Shown here one piece after another: positions 37,017 to 50,239 of a stretch of DNA of 64,000 nucleotides (position 1 is its first letter; every line of letters starts with the position of its first letter). The notes under the pieces were generated by a model that worked only from the letters and a program-made list of their open reading frames with translations, searched no databases and had not been told where the DNA came from. This DNA comes from Mangifera indica. Taxonomy: Eukaryota; Streptophyta; Magnoliopsida; Sapindales; Anacardiaceae. The stretch spans positions 17,827,307-17,891,306 of the forward strand of contig NC_058144.1 in the NCBI RefSeq assembly GCF_011075055.1, written 5' to 3'. The position numbers were made by a program, and so were the translations under genes.

Positions 37017-37029
37017 TTAGTATCAGAGC
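37017..37029 (+). other. Primer-binding site (initiator-Met type)
   Basis: TTAGTATCAGAGC follows the LTR end by two bases. Confidence 0.75.
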
Positions 37030-40000
37030 ATGATTTTGGTATCCAAAAGATGTCATTGGGATGTGTTTAGCCAAGTAAAGTAGGAATATAAGCCTCTCAT
37101 GCCATGTTGACTGCAGTCGTGGCCGATCACTATAAGTAAAGTTTTATATTACTTGCGAAGTTTCTATAGAGACTCATAGTTATGGGTTTTTCAATATAAT
37201 AAGGTGTATAAGAGGAAACACCAGAGATAACCAGGTTGTCAACCTATAGGGGACTTAAAGTGAGGAGGTAGTTCCCCCAATTCCCTAAGTAGACTAGAAT
37301 ACTAATGACATTAGGAATTTGATCAAAGAGGTGTTAAGAGAGTAAGGAGGTACTCTGGTTTGGGCTAGTGAGTTGGTTAGGCATAGTCAACATAGACATA
37401 GGGCTCAGCAGAGGAGATATCCATATAGATACTACTAGTAGGCAAAATTTAGCCCTATTTTTAATTTGCCAATTATGCACCTGCCCCAAAATTTTAATGA
37501 TGCTAAGGACCCAGTTGTAACTGAGGAGTGGTTTGAGTCATTAGAGAGTTTCATGACCATGTTTGGTATTACAAAATAGGAAAAGATTAGGTTTACCATA
37601 TATTTCTTCAAGTTTAGTGTTAGATTATTGTGTAACCTAGTTCAAGAGAAAGTAAAGATTTCAAAGATATCTTAGTTAGAGTTTAGGAAAAGATTTGAGT
37701 CAGAGTATAAGCGTACAAATATGACATGCATTAAGGCACAAGAGTTCATAACATTGACTCAAGCCATAAATTCAATGAAAGAATATTCAAATAAGTTCAA
37801 CTATCAAGATAAGTGTGCTTATTATCACATAAGAACCCACTGAGGCTAGCATATCAGTAGTTATTAATCAAATTTCTTACTTTGGTACCCCTTTATAAAT
37901 AGTAATTGATTATGGTGTTACTTGTTGTTTTGTAGCCAATAGTTTAGTTAAGAGATTAGGGGTATAACAAAGAAAAATGGCACAAAGAGTTAAGATTGAA
38001 TTACCATATAGAGGGTTAGGAATTAATGACGAGATACTTTTGGAGTAGGCCATTAAGATTAAAGATATGCAACTACTTATAGATCTGATAAGGTTTAAAA
38101 TGAAAAACTTTAATATGATTTTGAGCATGAATTTTCTAGGGAGAGATAGAGTTGAGATTGACTATTGATGGACGAAGGTTTGATTCAATCTTGAGGATGG
38201 TAATCAATTTGAGTTTAGTGATGAGGTATATCAGAAGCATGATGATCAATGTTATGAAAGCGAGAAAGGTTTTAAGTAAGAAGTGCATAGGTTTTTTGGT
38301 TTACATGGTAAGTTAGAGTTAGACTCGAGTGTTAATGAAATACTAATTGTTTAAGAGTTTCCACATGTTTTCCTAGTAGAATTACTTGGATTTGCTCTTA
38401 AGCGAGAGATAAAGTTTAGTATAAAGCTAGCATCAGACACAACACCTATTTCAAAGGCACCTTACTAAATGGTCATGGCTGAATTACAAGAGTTAAAAAA
38501 GTAACTCTAAGAGTTACTAGAAAATGTATTCATAAGATTGTTTCATTCTCCTTTGGGAGCTTTCATCTTGTTTGTTAAAAAGAAAGAGGAAATCATAAGG
38601 ATGTGTATAGACTATAGAGAGTTGAACAAAGTAAAAATAAAGAATAAGTATCCTCTACCCATAATAGATGATTTGTTTGATTAATTAAGAGAAACAGTGG
38701 TATTCTTAAAAATTGATAAGAGATCAAGCTATAAATGGGTAATGGTGGCCGAGTAGGATATATCTAAGACAACTTTTCAAACGAGGTATGGACATTTTGA
38801 ATTTGTTGTAATGTCTTTTGAATTCATTAATGCCCTTGTAATGTTTATGGACTTAATGAATAATGTGTTCAATGATTGTCTGGATAAGTTTGTAGTTAGG
38901 TTTATTGATGATATTCTAGCATATTCTTGGAGTCATAAGGAGCATGAGAAACACCTAAGGTTTACTTTGTAAAGGTTGAAAGAGAACAACTTTATCTGAA
39001 GTTTTCAAAATGTGAGTTTTGGCTTGATAGAGTATCCTTGTTAAGGCATGTTGTTTCAGTATAGGGGATATCAATTGATCCTAGTAAAACTAAGGTAGTG
39101 TTAGATTGGTAGAAGCTAAAAATTACCAAGGAGGTTTAAAGTTTTCAAGGTCTAGCACATATTATAAAAGATTCATGGAAGGGTTTGCTAGGTTAGAAAG
39201 ACCCCTCACAACTTTCCACTAAGAAGGAGAATTAGTTTCATTGGTCAGATGCTTGCAAAAAAAGTTTCCAAAAGTTAAAACAGAGATTAACTATTGTTCT
39301 AATGTTAGCCTTACTAAAGGACGGGGTCAAGTATGATTTGTACCTTAATGTTTCTTATAAGGATTAGGAGCAGTATTGATATAACGACGTAATGTGATAA
39401 CATATGTTTTAAGACAATTAAATGATTTTGAGATCCACTCATAATTTAGAGTTAGTAGTGATAGTGTTTGCTCTTAAGACTTTGAGACACTACTTATATA
39501 GGGTTAGATGTAACATTTACACTGATCATAACAGTTTTAGATATTTCTTCACTCAGAAAGAGTTAAATATAAGACAAAGATGATGGCTCGAGTTAGTAAT
39601 GGATTATGACTATGATATCAGGTATCACTCAGACAAAGCAAATGAAGTAGTAAATACCCTCAGCAAAAAATATTTATATCACAATAAACAATTTAGAGAG
39701 AGATTCAAACAAATCTGGGTTGAAAGCAAATTGAGTTTGTGACTAAGCTTCTATTCAGATTAGAGATCAAGTCACATTGCTACACAAGATCAAAACAATT
39801 GAAGTAGAGAATGATTGGTATAAGTTAAAAGTTCATAGAGTTTATAGTGGTCTCGAGACAAACTTCTAGATAGATAATGTGTTCTTAAGTTCATAGGTAG
39901 ATTATGTATTCTACTAGTAGATGAGTTAAAGCATAAGATACTTTTAGAGGCTTATAGTTCTCTATACACGACATACCCCAAGGGGGTAAAGATGTATCAA

Positions 40001-40535
40001 GATTTTAAAAAGAGTTTTTAGTCGTCAAGAATGAAGAGTGACATGGGTAAGGATGTTACTAAGTGTCTCACTTATCAACAAATTAAGGAAAAACACCAGA
40101 GACTATTAGGATTTCTTCAACCTATGAGTTTGCTTGAGTATAAATGGGAGCATGCTTCTATGGACTTTATTGTTAGGTTCCCGAGAGTTCAAAGTGGGGT
40201 TAATACGCTATGGGTAATTGTGAACAGATAGACTTAAATAGTGTATTTCCTACCTATTAAAGGCACTATTCTTACAAATCAGTTAGGGAAGTTGTATGTT
40301 AAAGAGATTGTTAGACTTCATGGAAAGCCTAAGACCAATGTATCAAATAGAGACATATAGTTTATGTCAACTTTTGAGAGAAGCTTGCATAAATTATTGA
40401 GCACGAATTTGACTTTTAGTATAACATATTGTTTACAGATAGATGGTTAGACAAAGTGGACTAACTAGGTGTTAAAGGACATGTTAAGAGCCTATTGTTT
40501 AGATCATAAGACAAGTTAGGTAGAAATTTTACCTT
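37030..40535 (+). pseudogene. Ty3/gypsy gag-pol relic (Tekay/Del-like)
   Basis: Domain order is complete until integrase. Gag is at 37470-37850 (NDAKDPVVTEEWFESLESF). Aspartic protease is at about 37895-38170 (VIDYGVTCCFVANSLVKRL; NMILSMNFLGRDRVEIDY). RT is at 38400-39190 ([23 protein letters not shown]). RNase H is at about 39280-39690 (ending DKANEVVNTLSKK). Integrase is at 39930-40535, with HASMDFIVRFPRVQSGV (first Asp), NVSNRDI (second Asp) and an ADGQTE-like piece. In RT the catalytic box FIDD is intact. Many stops and frameshifts occur. Coding ends abruptly at 40535 near residue LPF of the integrase, where a copia LTR starts. Confidence 0.85.
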
Positions 40536-42103
40536 TTTTAGGGTAAGTGCCCTAGAGCTAATTGCATTTGACATTTGTAACTGTAATTTTATGTTATTTA
40601 TTAATAAAAGATTTATTATCATCCAATTCATATGTATCTAAATTATATGATTGTACAAATAATATGCCCTTAGTATAGTAAAATTATGACAAGGGTATCT
40701 AATGACTGATCGTGAGAACCCAATGCACACATTAAGTGGCTATTTTAGAAATGTCTATAATCCTAATATTCCTATGACCAATGACACTTGTAATGGTGAT
40801 AGGATTATCATAGTTTTGAACAACTCTATCGAAAGGTGGCAACAATTCTTATATGTCAAGTTATTCGTAGATAACTTAATGTAACGCATAAGTGCACATT
40901 GTAAACATGTTCATCAAACTGACTTGACCATAAAATTTTCATATGAATGGTTGCTCTAGTGTATATAGAATAAATGCTCTGAACACCATAGGTATATGTG
41001 ATCTTTTGACTTGAGTTGTAATAGCATCTCGTGTAAATATCAGTATAGTTTAATGTTATCTAACATGTTGTCATAATTGGGGTAACCATAAAGGTACTGA
41101 TTGGTCATATTGTGAGATATATAGAGATTAGGGTTGATCAATAAATGACTTATCACTCTTGAACATAAGAGAAGAAATCTCACATAAGAATAATAAAACA
41201 CATCCATGACCACTTAAGGTCATAGTAGGATTAGGTTGTAGTCTGATCTGTATTAGTCATTGATGTGTATCAGTTCATTCTGAAGAGCGACTAAAATGGT
41301 CATACTTTTATGTCTTAGCCTTGAGAGATATTGGTTGATAAAAGGATGTTGTAAAGGCTTAAGAGATGTCTACTGACCAAGTGGCCATAATGCCTTACTA
41401 TAAGCTAATTTTGGTTTGGGCCTAGATTCGACTTGAATCTAGGTACTATTAACTTAATAGAGAGCTTATAAGTCACACTTATATAAAAGTTGATCTAAAC
41501 TTAGAGGCAAGGACTATTTGATGATAATCTTGGTGTTTTAAAATGAAGGTGAGACTGTGAATGAACTAGACTTGCCCAATGGGTTTAAAATAGCCTAGTT
41601 TAACTTTTTCCTTGACTAGAAATGACTGTGCATGGTGAGTTCCACCATGTGCCATTGCAAGGAAATGAACGACCATTCCATGTTAAAGTGTCAGTCATTC
41701 CAAGTGTCAAAATTATATAAATAGACATGCATTCATGAGAAAAATAATCAAAATTATTTTTGGCAAAAACCTTAGTTGTATGCTCTCATTCCAAAACACA
41801 CACATATTCAATCACAAAGCCCTAAGAACCTCTTGTAATTGAATAAGCCTCCAATCAAGTTTGTGGTTTTTGTAGATACTAGGGTGTTGACTCCGATGGT
41901 TGGATAGTGTGTTCTCTTGCCATGTAAAGAACAAAGGAGCTACTTAACAGAGGTATAAATTCAATTAACATCTTATATTTGTTAATGCATTTTCATGAAT
42001 CATATTTTCAAAACGGGCATCTTGGCAAGGTTTTTGGAACTATTTTTTTTATAAGTTTTAGATTTCATTACACTACCAATTATCGATAGCCCAAAAACCC
42101 AAT
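40536..42103 (+). repeat. Copia LTR (family 'TGTTAGGGTAAGTGCCCTAG'), near full length
   Basis: It starts TTTTTAGGGTAAGTGCCCTAG, a mutated TGTTAGGG end, and stops before a primer-binding site at 42106-42118 (TGGTATTGGAGCC). Matches exist at 10541, 51435, 59647 (reverse) and 61802 (reverse). The last of these is tied to a copia pol, which assigns the family. Confidence 0.75.
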
Positions 42104-42118
42104 AATGGTATTGGAGCC

Positions 42119-44396
42119 ATCATTTGACATATTTTTTCATGAAAATATAATTGCTGCATGTTTTGATTAACTTTTGTATGTTGATTGCATATAAAATTGA
42201 TTTAATCAAAACCTAGTTTTTTTTTTTTAAAATTTGTTTATTACAATTTGCAATTGTGTCATTACATAACTGTTAAGTTTTGTGTGCAACATAAACTATG
42301 CCAATTTGTTGACTTTTGGATTCTTGGATTTTTATTCGTGTTTGTTGAATATGTAGGCTGTTAGAATTCAATTGATTAGTCATCAATTTCGTGAGTTCAT
42401 GAAATCACCTTCGAATTATGCTATTGTACGAATCAACAGTTGTTATTGCTGTGAGGATGGCTTACGTGTCATATTACCTTACTCCAAAAAAAGGCTGGTT
42501 GGAATTTAGGGAAACTTTTCAGTGGATTGCCTCATGACAAAACATGAAAAACATGTCAAGAATGTTTGTGCATGCAACCATGCACAGGTGTTACTTAGCG
42601 TAGATGGCTATTGGAATGGATGCCATCTTACCCAGTATCGAGGATTTTGTGGAGTATTGTTCAAAAGTTCTAGATGCATGATTGTTCCTCTATGAAATTT
42701 CAATCGTTTCATGGGCAACACCTTTGCTGTTTCAATTGTCATTCATACTTCTAGAATTTTGTTAAATTCCATAATTAAGGCATAAACAGGCAGCACCATG
42801 ACTTGCATGTCTGGATGAGGTTAAAATTTTTAATTTTGACCAGTTTTGATAGACAAAGACTAAATTGTAAATTTCTAAACCTTTGGGGTTGAATTGCAAG
42901 TTTGCAAAAGTTTGAGACCAAATGAATTTGACACTTAGTAGATAATTATTAAAATTAATTTACTTTAATTTTAAATTGTATTTGTATGGATGTATGTATG
43001 TATGGTAGTTAGTACACAACCAATAGACCTATGGTTAAATTTTTAATTTTGACCAGTTTTGATAAACAAAGACTAAATTGTAAATTTCTAAACCTTTTGG
43101 GTTGAATTGAATGTTTGCAAAAGTTTGAGACCAAAAGTAATTTGACACTTAGTAGATAATTATTAAAATTAATTTACTTTAATTTTAAATTGTATTTGTA
43201 TGGATGTATGTATGTATGGTAGTTAGTACACAACCAATGGACCTATGTGTTTGAATGTTTTATTTTTGGGTTGTAATTTTATAAAATAAGGTTTGTGTGT
43301 CCTGTCTTTTTTTAATTCTTCTTTTAGATTAGGTTTAACTTTTGTTTTATACAAAATTGTAATCAAGAAACAAAGTCATGTAACACCGAAGATTGAAAAT
43401 GAAGGACAAGCACAAAGACCTAAATATGAAGACTGTCTTAGATTGACTAGTTAAACCTTTTTTGGCTCGAGGGGCTTAACATTAATAATGGTTGTGTACT
43501 AGCATGTTTTGATTTACGTTGTAGAATGTATGTGTTGGTTTTATTATTCAAATATTACATAACATGCAAATTAAAACTAATGAGACTATTTAATTAAAAC
43601 CCTCAAAATGAATATTAAGTCTAAGATTGAAATTGGTGTCTTCTAATATGACACCCTAATTAAGTCTCTGTTTATCGAAATCTTGTTCGCCAAAATGAAG
43701 GGTACACTTCTACTAGGTGAAAAATTAAGAGTTGATTATACTAGGTCCAACTTAACTAATGTAATTTGCTTGTTCGTCGAAACGAATGTAAAATATATTA
43801 GATGTATCAATAAGGAATGCATTTGTCAATGCAAGTGATATACAGTTAGCGCCTACTGATACCGAGAGTCATAATTGAGGGTGCAAGATTTGTTAGGATA
43901 ACCTAATTCAAGATCCTAGGCTTTTGTAACTAATTTGAAATTTACCCATTCAATTAATTCAAACTTATTCGCCAAAACAAAATGGAGAATTAATGCAATG
44001 ACATCTCAGTCCGTTAGGAAGTTCATTGGAACTTCCTGTGCACAATAGTGAGGGCTATTTACTTAAGGAAAATAGTTAGAGCATTTTATTTAATTAAATT
44101 CGTTATTAAAATGAATATTAATAAATTAAAATAAAATTGTTGATGCCTTTAATTTTTAATTTTAGATAACAATCACCATATCAACACCAACTTATAGATC
44201 AATTCTCAAGAAAGAAAATAGGTTTATTGGAAGCAATTTCTCTTGTCGGTATCAAAACCTTTAGATTATAATATGTTAGGAGAAGACGCTACACATACTC
44301 GAGAGGTCACACCCCATGAGCCTAGTCCTGTGCCACCTATGAGTAGAAAGATACCTTTAACAAGTATCTAGATGACTACATTGAGAGTTTGGGGGA
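42119..44396 (+). other. Internal region of a retroelement without recognisable gag or pol
   Basis: Sequence after the copia primer-binding site has no conserved protein motif. Three degenerate TTCGyCrAAAyGAA-like words recur near 43687, 43775 and 43970. It may be a non-autonomous (LARD-like) internal region or a mixture of fragments. A purine tract, TTTGGGGGA, lies at the right end. Confidence 0.45.
42820..43246. repeat. 213-bp tandem duplication, two units
   Basis: Units 42820-43032 and 43033-43246 differ at only a handful of positions by eye. Each ends with TGTATGTATGTATGGTAGTT and CAATrGACCTATG. This is the least diverged tandem duplication in the window. Confidence 0.9.
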
Positions 44397-45765
44397 CATT
44401 GTAAAGTGCATGATTTACATATATTTAGTATCTAGTTATTAAGTGTTTAGGTGCATTTTAGTTAAAATACTTTTAACTTTATTTAATTTTAAATTTGTTT
44501 CATGATATTTCCTTATTTTAATTAGATTTATTAGTTTTATTTAATTTTAACATTAATTTCATGATATTTTCTTATTTTATTTTTATGTTGTGATTTTAGA
44601 ATGTTTAGTAAAGATTTGGAGGCAACTGGAACGAATCTAGAGTGAATCGGAAAGAATTTAACAACTTACATATATTCCAGTAGGATTTCCTAATGCAAGC
44701 AAGATTTCCTAATACAGACGGGAGTTTCTTAATGCAAAGAGTTGAAATAGGTTACTGATACAAGCATAAATAGGAAACTAATGCGAGCGTATCTAACAGA
44801 ATGTGCACAATCTTGGTATATCTAGAATTTGTAGCTAGATACACACTAACTGTCAACTTTAAGCTATTTAAAGATGTTTTTCATGCAAAATATTAGTTCT
44901 TTTCTACCTCTTCAACCTTCCAGCCACCTAAAACTCATTAGAGATCAAGGATTAAACACAAAAACACAAGATTAAAGGTCAAGACTAGTAGATTTCATCA
45001 AGAATCAAGAAGAAGATCAAGCTAAAGCGTTCTACCAAGATTGCATCTCTTTATCTTTTTACTATTTTAAGCATTATGAATTATTTTAAACTATTAATTT
45101 GTGTTTTGGTTATTATTATGAGTGGCTAAATATATTTTCTAGGAATTAAAAGGGATGCTTCAATCCCAATAAATATGTAATTGCTTTTATTATTTGTATA
45201 AAAAAATTTATGATGTTGCTTTTGATTTAATGATTTGAAATTAAAGTCTTATGTGATGTTAATAGCTAGATATCATACATGATTCTAGGTTAATGTAGGT
45301 TATTGAATGACAGGTATATAACTATTTATGCAATCATTAAACTTGAAAATCTAAGTCTAAAAATAGATTAGAATTCTTATGGAGTTATTGATTATCATAA
45401 AACTTAATGGGTTTATGTTAACCAAGTACTAAACGCTTAATCCATCTCAAAAAAGAAATTAAGTAAAATAGGATAATTAACCATCAAAGCACATCAATAT
45501 CATTAGTTACTTATAGTTTATGTGGGATTGATAGTGAAATCTCAACCCCTAGATTCATTGAATAGATAGAAAAAATCATTAGATAGATTATTTAATTTCA
45601 AACATTAGATTAATTTAATTAGATAGGTTTATTTTAATATTTAATTCAACATTAAAATTTGGTTGCCCTAGCTAATAGAAGTTGCAAAATGAACCAGTTC
45701 TTAGCTCCCAATCCTTGTGGGATCATTATTTTTTATACTTGATGACTCATGCATTGCAAGTGAGA
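44397..45765 (+). repeat. Probable Tat/Ogre-like LTR (solo or truncated)
   Basis: It starts TGTAAAGTGCATGATTTA after the purine tract TTTGGGGGACAT. Near the end is AGCTCCCAATCCTTGTGGGAT, a landmark of Tat-lineage LTR 3' ends. Right edge approximate. Confidence 0.5.
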
Positions 45766-47880
45766 CACAACATGTATCCTAGATAACATGCTCGTGTATG
45801 AAAGGTAGAATAAAGAAAGAAAAAGGGAACTATGTAAGACACAAAAGGATTAGTCTCGAGAAATACTACAAATATTTTTGGTACAAAGTAGTGCCCTATG
45901 TGCCAAGAGATGAAGTAATAATTAGGCATGAGGTATGATTAAGGTGAGAGTAAAGTCGAACTAGAGATGACATGAGGCTCGAGATGCATACATACTAGAC
46001 ATCTTAGGATCATTACGAAAGGGTACCATGGTACATTTTCCTTACATAGCTTGTAATAGGGTAAATGCTTATAGTAAAGCTCAATTGAGATTATGTTTAG
46101 GTGTAGTGGATTAGTGAGTGTTCACATGACCAAACTGTTAAATCTTTGTATTTGATCCAATTACAAAGATTTGAAGGAATAGTTATACTTGTTTGGGACA
46201 TAACTTTCAGATGATGATACTTACAGTGATAGATGATATGATCACATTAGACAAAAATTGTAAGGAATGGTTTCTTAATGATCGAGTGGGACATAGTTGA
46301 CTTTAGAGATGATATGGTTATACTAGTTTAGAAAGGGAATAACTTCTTAGAGATTGAGTGGGTTACAAATTCAATCCAAGAGTTACGATATGTAGCTTAA
46401 AGGTTCTCGAGTTCAGTATATGTATAGATAAAGGTTATAGGACCCAATATCATCCTAACAAGAGTTTAGAAACATACTCCGAATGACAGAGTTAGCATGG
46501 GTTTAGCCAAGGGCATTTTGGAAAATAAGTAAAAGTTAGCAGTAGGAGAGCAGAGTCTTCTACTTATTGAGTGTTTTATCACTTATTCTCCTACTTTCAT
46601 GTGTGTAAGTACAAGTGATCGTGATAGTTGTAAAGTGAGCAGTGGTTAGTTGACATAGTGTAGTTAAGGGCATTTATGTCATTTTACTTATTATTTAGTC
46701 TATGTATCCAAATTTCTTTCAAATGTATTCGGCTACACATTATTAGGGTTGGAAATAAGCTGAGGCAAGCCTAAATAGGGATTGGCTCATTTTCAAGTCA
46801 TTTTGGGTTATCCAAAGCTTAGACTCAAGCTCAAGCTCAAGCTTGGGCTCAAGTTTGGGTTTGGATTCAGGCTTATCGAATTCACTTAATAATGTGTTTA
46901 GGTTCAGCTTAGTTGGTAAATTGATTATTTAGGATCAACTTGCATTAACTTAGGTTTGTGTGCACTCGTTCAGGTTTGCATGAGATAGCTCAACTTAGTT
47001 ATTAGGCTCGGCTTCAAGCTCGCTTTTTAGGCTCATTGAATTTCATACTAAATAACAATGCCTCAATCTTTATACTAGTTGTAATTTTATCTTAAGTTTC
47101 GAAAGCAAGAAACTTAGTAAACATTTTCAAATGAAGACATCCATTAAGATTTTGTATCTCGTCCAAGTCCAAATGATAGAGCAATCCAGAGAAACCACAA
47201 AGCAATGCCAGAGACATGTTATGGTGAACTCACGTTGTTCGTTTATATAAAGAATCACAAAGGTAGAGTAACATCAATTGGCGTGAAGGATGAACGACAA
47301 CACTAGAATGTCATTAACAACATTAGAGTAGAAAAGACATAGTGACTAGGGCAATGGTGACTGACTAGTTTTAGGTCTAGGTTTTTACTTTGTTAGTTTG
47401 TTGTAGTGAGCAAGAGAAATTGAAGAAAACTTTGAAGATTTTGGGTAATTTGATCTACAGTGTAAAGTTAAATACGATGTTGAATTAATAAAACATTTAT
47501 TAGTTTTATAAAGGCAAGTGAGCCATGTGAGCCAAGCATGGCATATGTTCAGGATCGAGTTTGGATTTGTTTTCATCCATACTCCCAAACTCGTACTTGG
47601 GTTCAGGCTCGTTACTATTGGTTCATGTTTAGGCTTGTTTGAGCAAAGATAATTTAAAGCCCGAATAAGCTTGCTTTCAATCTAACCCTACATACTATAT
47701 AAGTTTTGTTTTATGTTTATGCTTTCTTATGGACATCTTTTGCTTGTTTTTGTTGAACTTTACACAAGGGCTTTTTTGTAATTTCTCAAAAGTTGATGCT
47801 TTTATTCAATAATTTTTAAGATTTGTTAATGTTGCGACATTTTCCTCTGAAGGGTAGTACTTCTAGAATGAGGTGTTATA
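45766..47880 (+). repeat. Second copy of the 34706-37014 LTR, left-truncated, split by a hAT element
   Basis: It is colinear with 35985-37014 apart from the inserted 46744-47690. It ends AATGAGGTGTTATA at 47880. Confidence 0.8.
46744..47690. mobile_element. Non-autonomous hAT-like element (947 bp)
   Basis: Ends are TAGGGTTGGAAATAAGC and (reverse complement) TAGGGTTAGATTGAAAGC. Flanks are CACATTAT and CATACTAT, each one change from CACACTAT found at the empty site in the sister LTR near 36785. This indicates an 8-bp duplication as in hAT transposition. Subterminal regions are dense in AAGCTCAAGCTT / GGCTTGAGCCT words on both strands (46790-47030 and 47520-47670), a known style of plant hAT subterminal repeats. 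No transposase was seen. Confidence 0.8.
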
Positions 47881-47884
47881 TCTA

Positions 47885-48586
47885 CCAATCAGTTGGGATT
47901 ATACATTAATAGATTTTGCCTATAATAATCATTATCAAACAAGGATAAAAATGACACCATACGAGGCTCTATATGAAAGAAAAGGCATGCCACCTCTCTA
48001 CTAGGATGATTTGGGTAAGATAGATACCCTTAAGTAATCACTTAGGCCTAAGGTGATCGAAAAGATGATAAAAGGTATTTGGTTGATCAAATAAAGAATG
48101 AAACTAGCCAATGATCATTAGAAGAGTTACGCAAATAATAAAAGAAATGACCTTGAATTTATCGCAAAAGATCGACTCTTCATCATAATGGCTCCTTATC
48201 AACATGTGATAAGGCCTAAAAAGGAGGGAAAGTCAACCTTAGATTTATTGGTTCATTTAAAATTTTGGAGAAGATTAATAAAGTAGCCTATAAACTAGCA
48301 ATGTCGATGAGCATGGGTCACATCCCTAATGTATTCTATGTCTCATTACTTCATAAGTATGCGGAAGACCAGAGCCATGTGTTAAAGACTAAAAAGTTAG
48401 AGTTGACCAAGAACCTTATATTTGAGGAGTGTTTGATAAAGATATTGGATAGGAAAGTGAAAGTACTCCAAACAAGCAGATTCCTTTGGTCAAAGTTCTT
48501 TGGAGGAATCAAAAAGTCAAAAGATTGCCACCCAGAGCTATTCCAATAGAATTTTGGGGACAAAATTTAAATAAAGAAGGGAGAAA
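47885..48586 (+). pseudogene. C-terminal end of a Ty3/gypsy integrase/polyprotein
   Basis: It reads WDYTLIDFAYNNHYQTRI, MTPYEALYERKGMPPLY, KSYANNKRNDLEF and MAPYQHVIR. Next is the open frame 48265-48549 (VAYKLAMSM..GHIPNVFYVSLLHKYAEDQSHVL; IFEECLIKILDRKVKVLQTS). A purine-rich AAAGAAGGGAGAAA precedes the 3' LTR. Confidence 0.85.
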
Positions 48587-49439
48587 TGTAACACCCTTAA
48601 GTATGCTTCATAGGCATTAGTGTCGTTGATACAAAATTTTAATTTTGGGTTGGGGTCAAATTTAGGTTGAATTTAGATCAAAATTAGAAAATAGAATTTT
48701 AATCGAGCCAAAAATAAATATTGGGCCTTATTTGGGCTTGATAGCTTGCCTATGCATGTGTGAATTAAAGAAAAAAGAAAAAGAAGTTTAAAACTTAGAA
48801 GGATTGTCACCTATTTAGACTAGTTACCACCTAAGAATTTTTCTTAAACTCAAACCATGAAAAAGGGAGAAGAGATAGTCAGTAGAGGACAACAAAAAAT
48901 ATTGAAGAAAAAGGAAAGAGAACTAGCCAATCTAGCTGCTAAACACCATGCCTTATTCTTGCCCTTGACACTGGAAAGAAGGAGAGAGAGCAGGGGAGAA
49001 AAGGTAGCCGCTGATGGTCAAGAAGATAGCCACTGACAACAACAAAAAAGGAGGAAAAAATGCAACTGATATTGCCTCTCTTTGCCAAAAAAAAAAAAAG
49101 GTAAGTAGGATGATTTCCTACCTGGATTTGCTTGGATTCTTCATGACATTTAGCCAAACTTTTGGAACATATAAAGTGTTCTGATTATTGGTTTGAATCT
49201 TGGTTTATTGTTTAACAAAGTTTGCATGTGAATATATGTTTGCATATAATGATTTGTAGCCAAATTCTTTATGCATGTTGTGATCTCTTGGTTTAAGTTT
49301 AGCTTGTTCGACTCATGAATTTGTTAATTATATAACATCGCTTGCATGTAGATTTTGCATGTTTGCTTTTGTGAAATAAATATATATATTAGGTGAGTTT
49401 CTCAGCTAGAAAATTCCAAACTTATGGAAATTCTGGGAT

Positions 49440-50020
49440 AAATGGTAGGTTAGGTTTTAGTTAGAAAATTTGCCATCTAAAGATACTAATGAACATCTGA
49501 AAGGTACCTTGTGAGACTACTACACGCGCTCTTAAACATGATGCATTTGGGTTGTAAGTCTAAATTGGATTTTTAGTTGAAAATTGGGTTACAAGTTAAC
49601 CCAGAATCATCTTGTAGAAAGGAAATTTGTATACTCAGTGATGATGTTGGTTAAATGACAAACCATGTTTTGGCTGAAAATGTGGCTATTGGGGATGCTA
49701 ATGAGCTTTTAAAAGATACCCCATTGGACTACCACACATGCTCTTGAATGTGATGTATTTGAATTGTGAGTTCAGATTAGATTTTTGTTCAAAAAGTAAG
49801 CCACAAGTCAACTGAGAATCAACCTATAAAGAAAAATTAGTATACTATATGATCATACTGGTTGGATGAAAGCCATATTTGGCTCGAAAATCTACCTATC
49901 GGGTACAATCCTTGTGAAAATGCCATACACACTTTTGAACATGATGTGTTCGAGTTGTGAGTTTAGATTGGATTTCGAGCCAAAAGCAGGTAACAAGTTG
50001 CTTCGAGAATTAGCCTAAAA
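49440..50020. repeat. Three tandem units of about 190-213 bp within the LTR
   Basis: The landmark GACTACTACACGC..CTCTTAAACATGATG recurs, diverged, at 49514, 49727 and about 49919. Each is followed by a TTTGrGTTGTrAGTyTArATTrGA block. Confidence 0.75.
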
Positions 50021-50239
50021 ATTCTTTTCACCATTGCCGATTTTAATTTTTAAGAAATTCTTTTTCCATATGCAATAAGGAAAAATACGTTAAACTCTAA
50101 TTAATCCTGGTGATGTATGCTTAGATTTCAACTAGGGAGAATTGTACATCAACCTATTGATTCATACATCCGAATATGATTGAAGATATGCCATACTTTA
50201 AAGAAAAAAGAAATATATGGACACATATTGACTACACAT

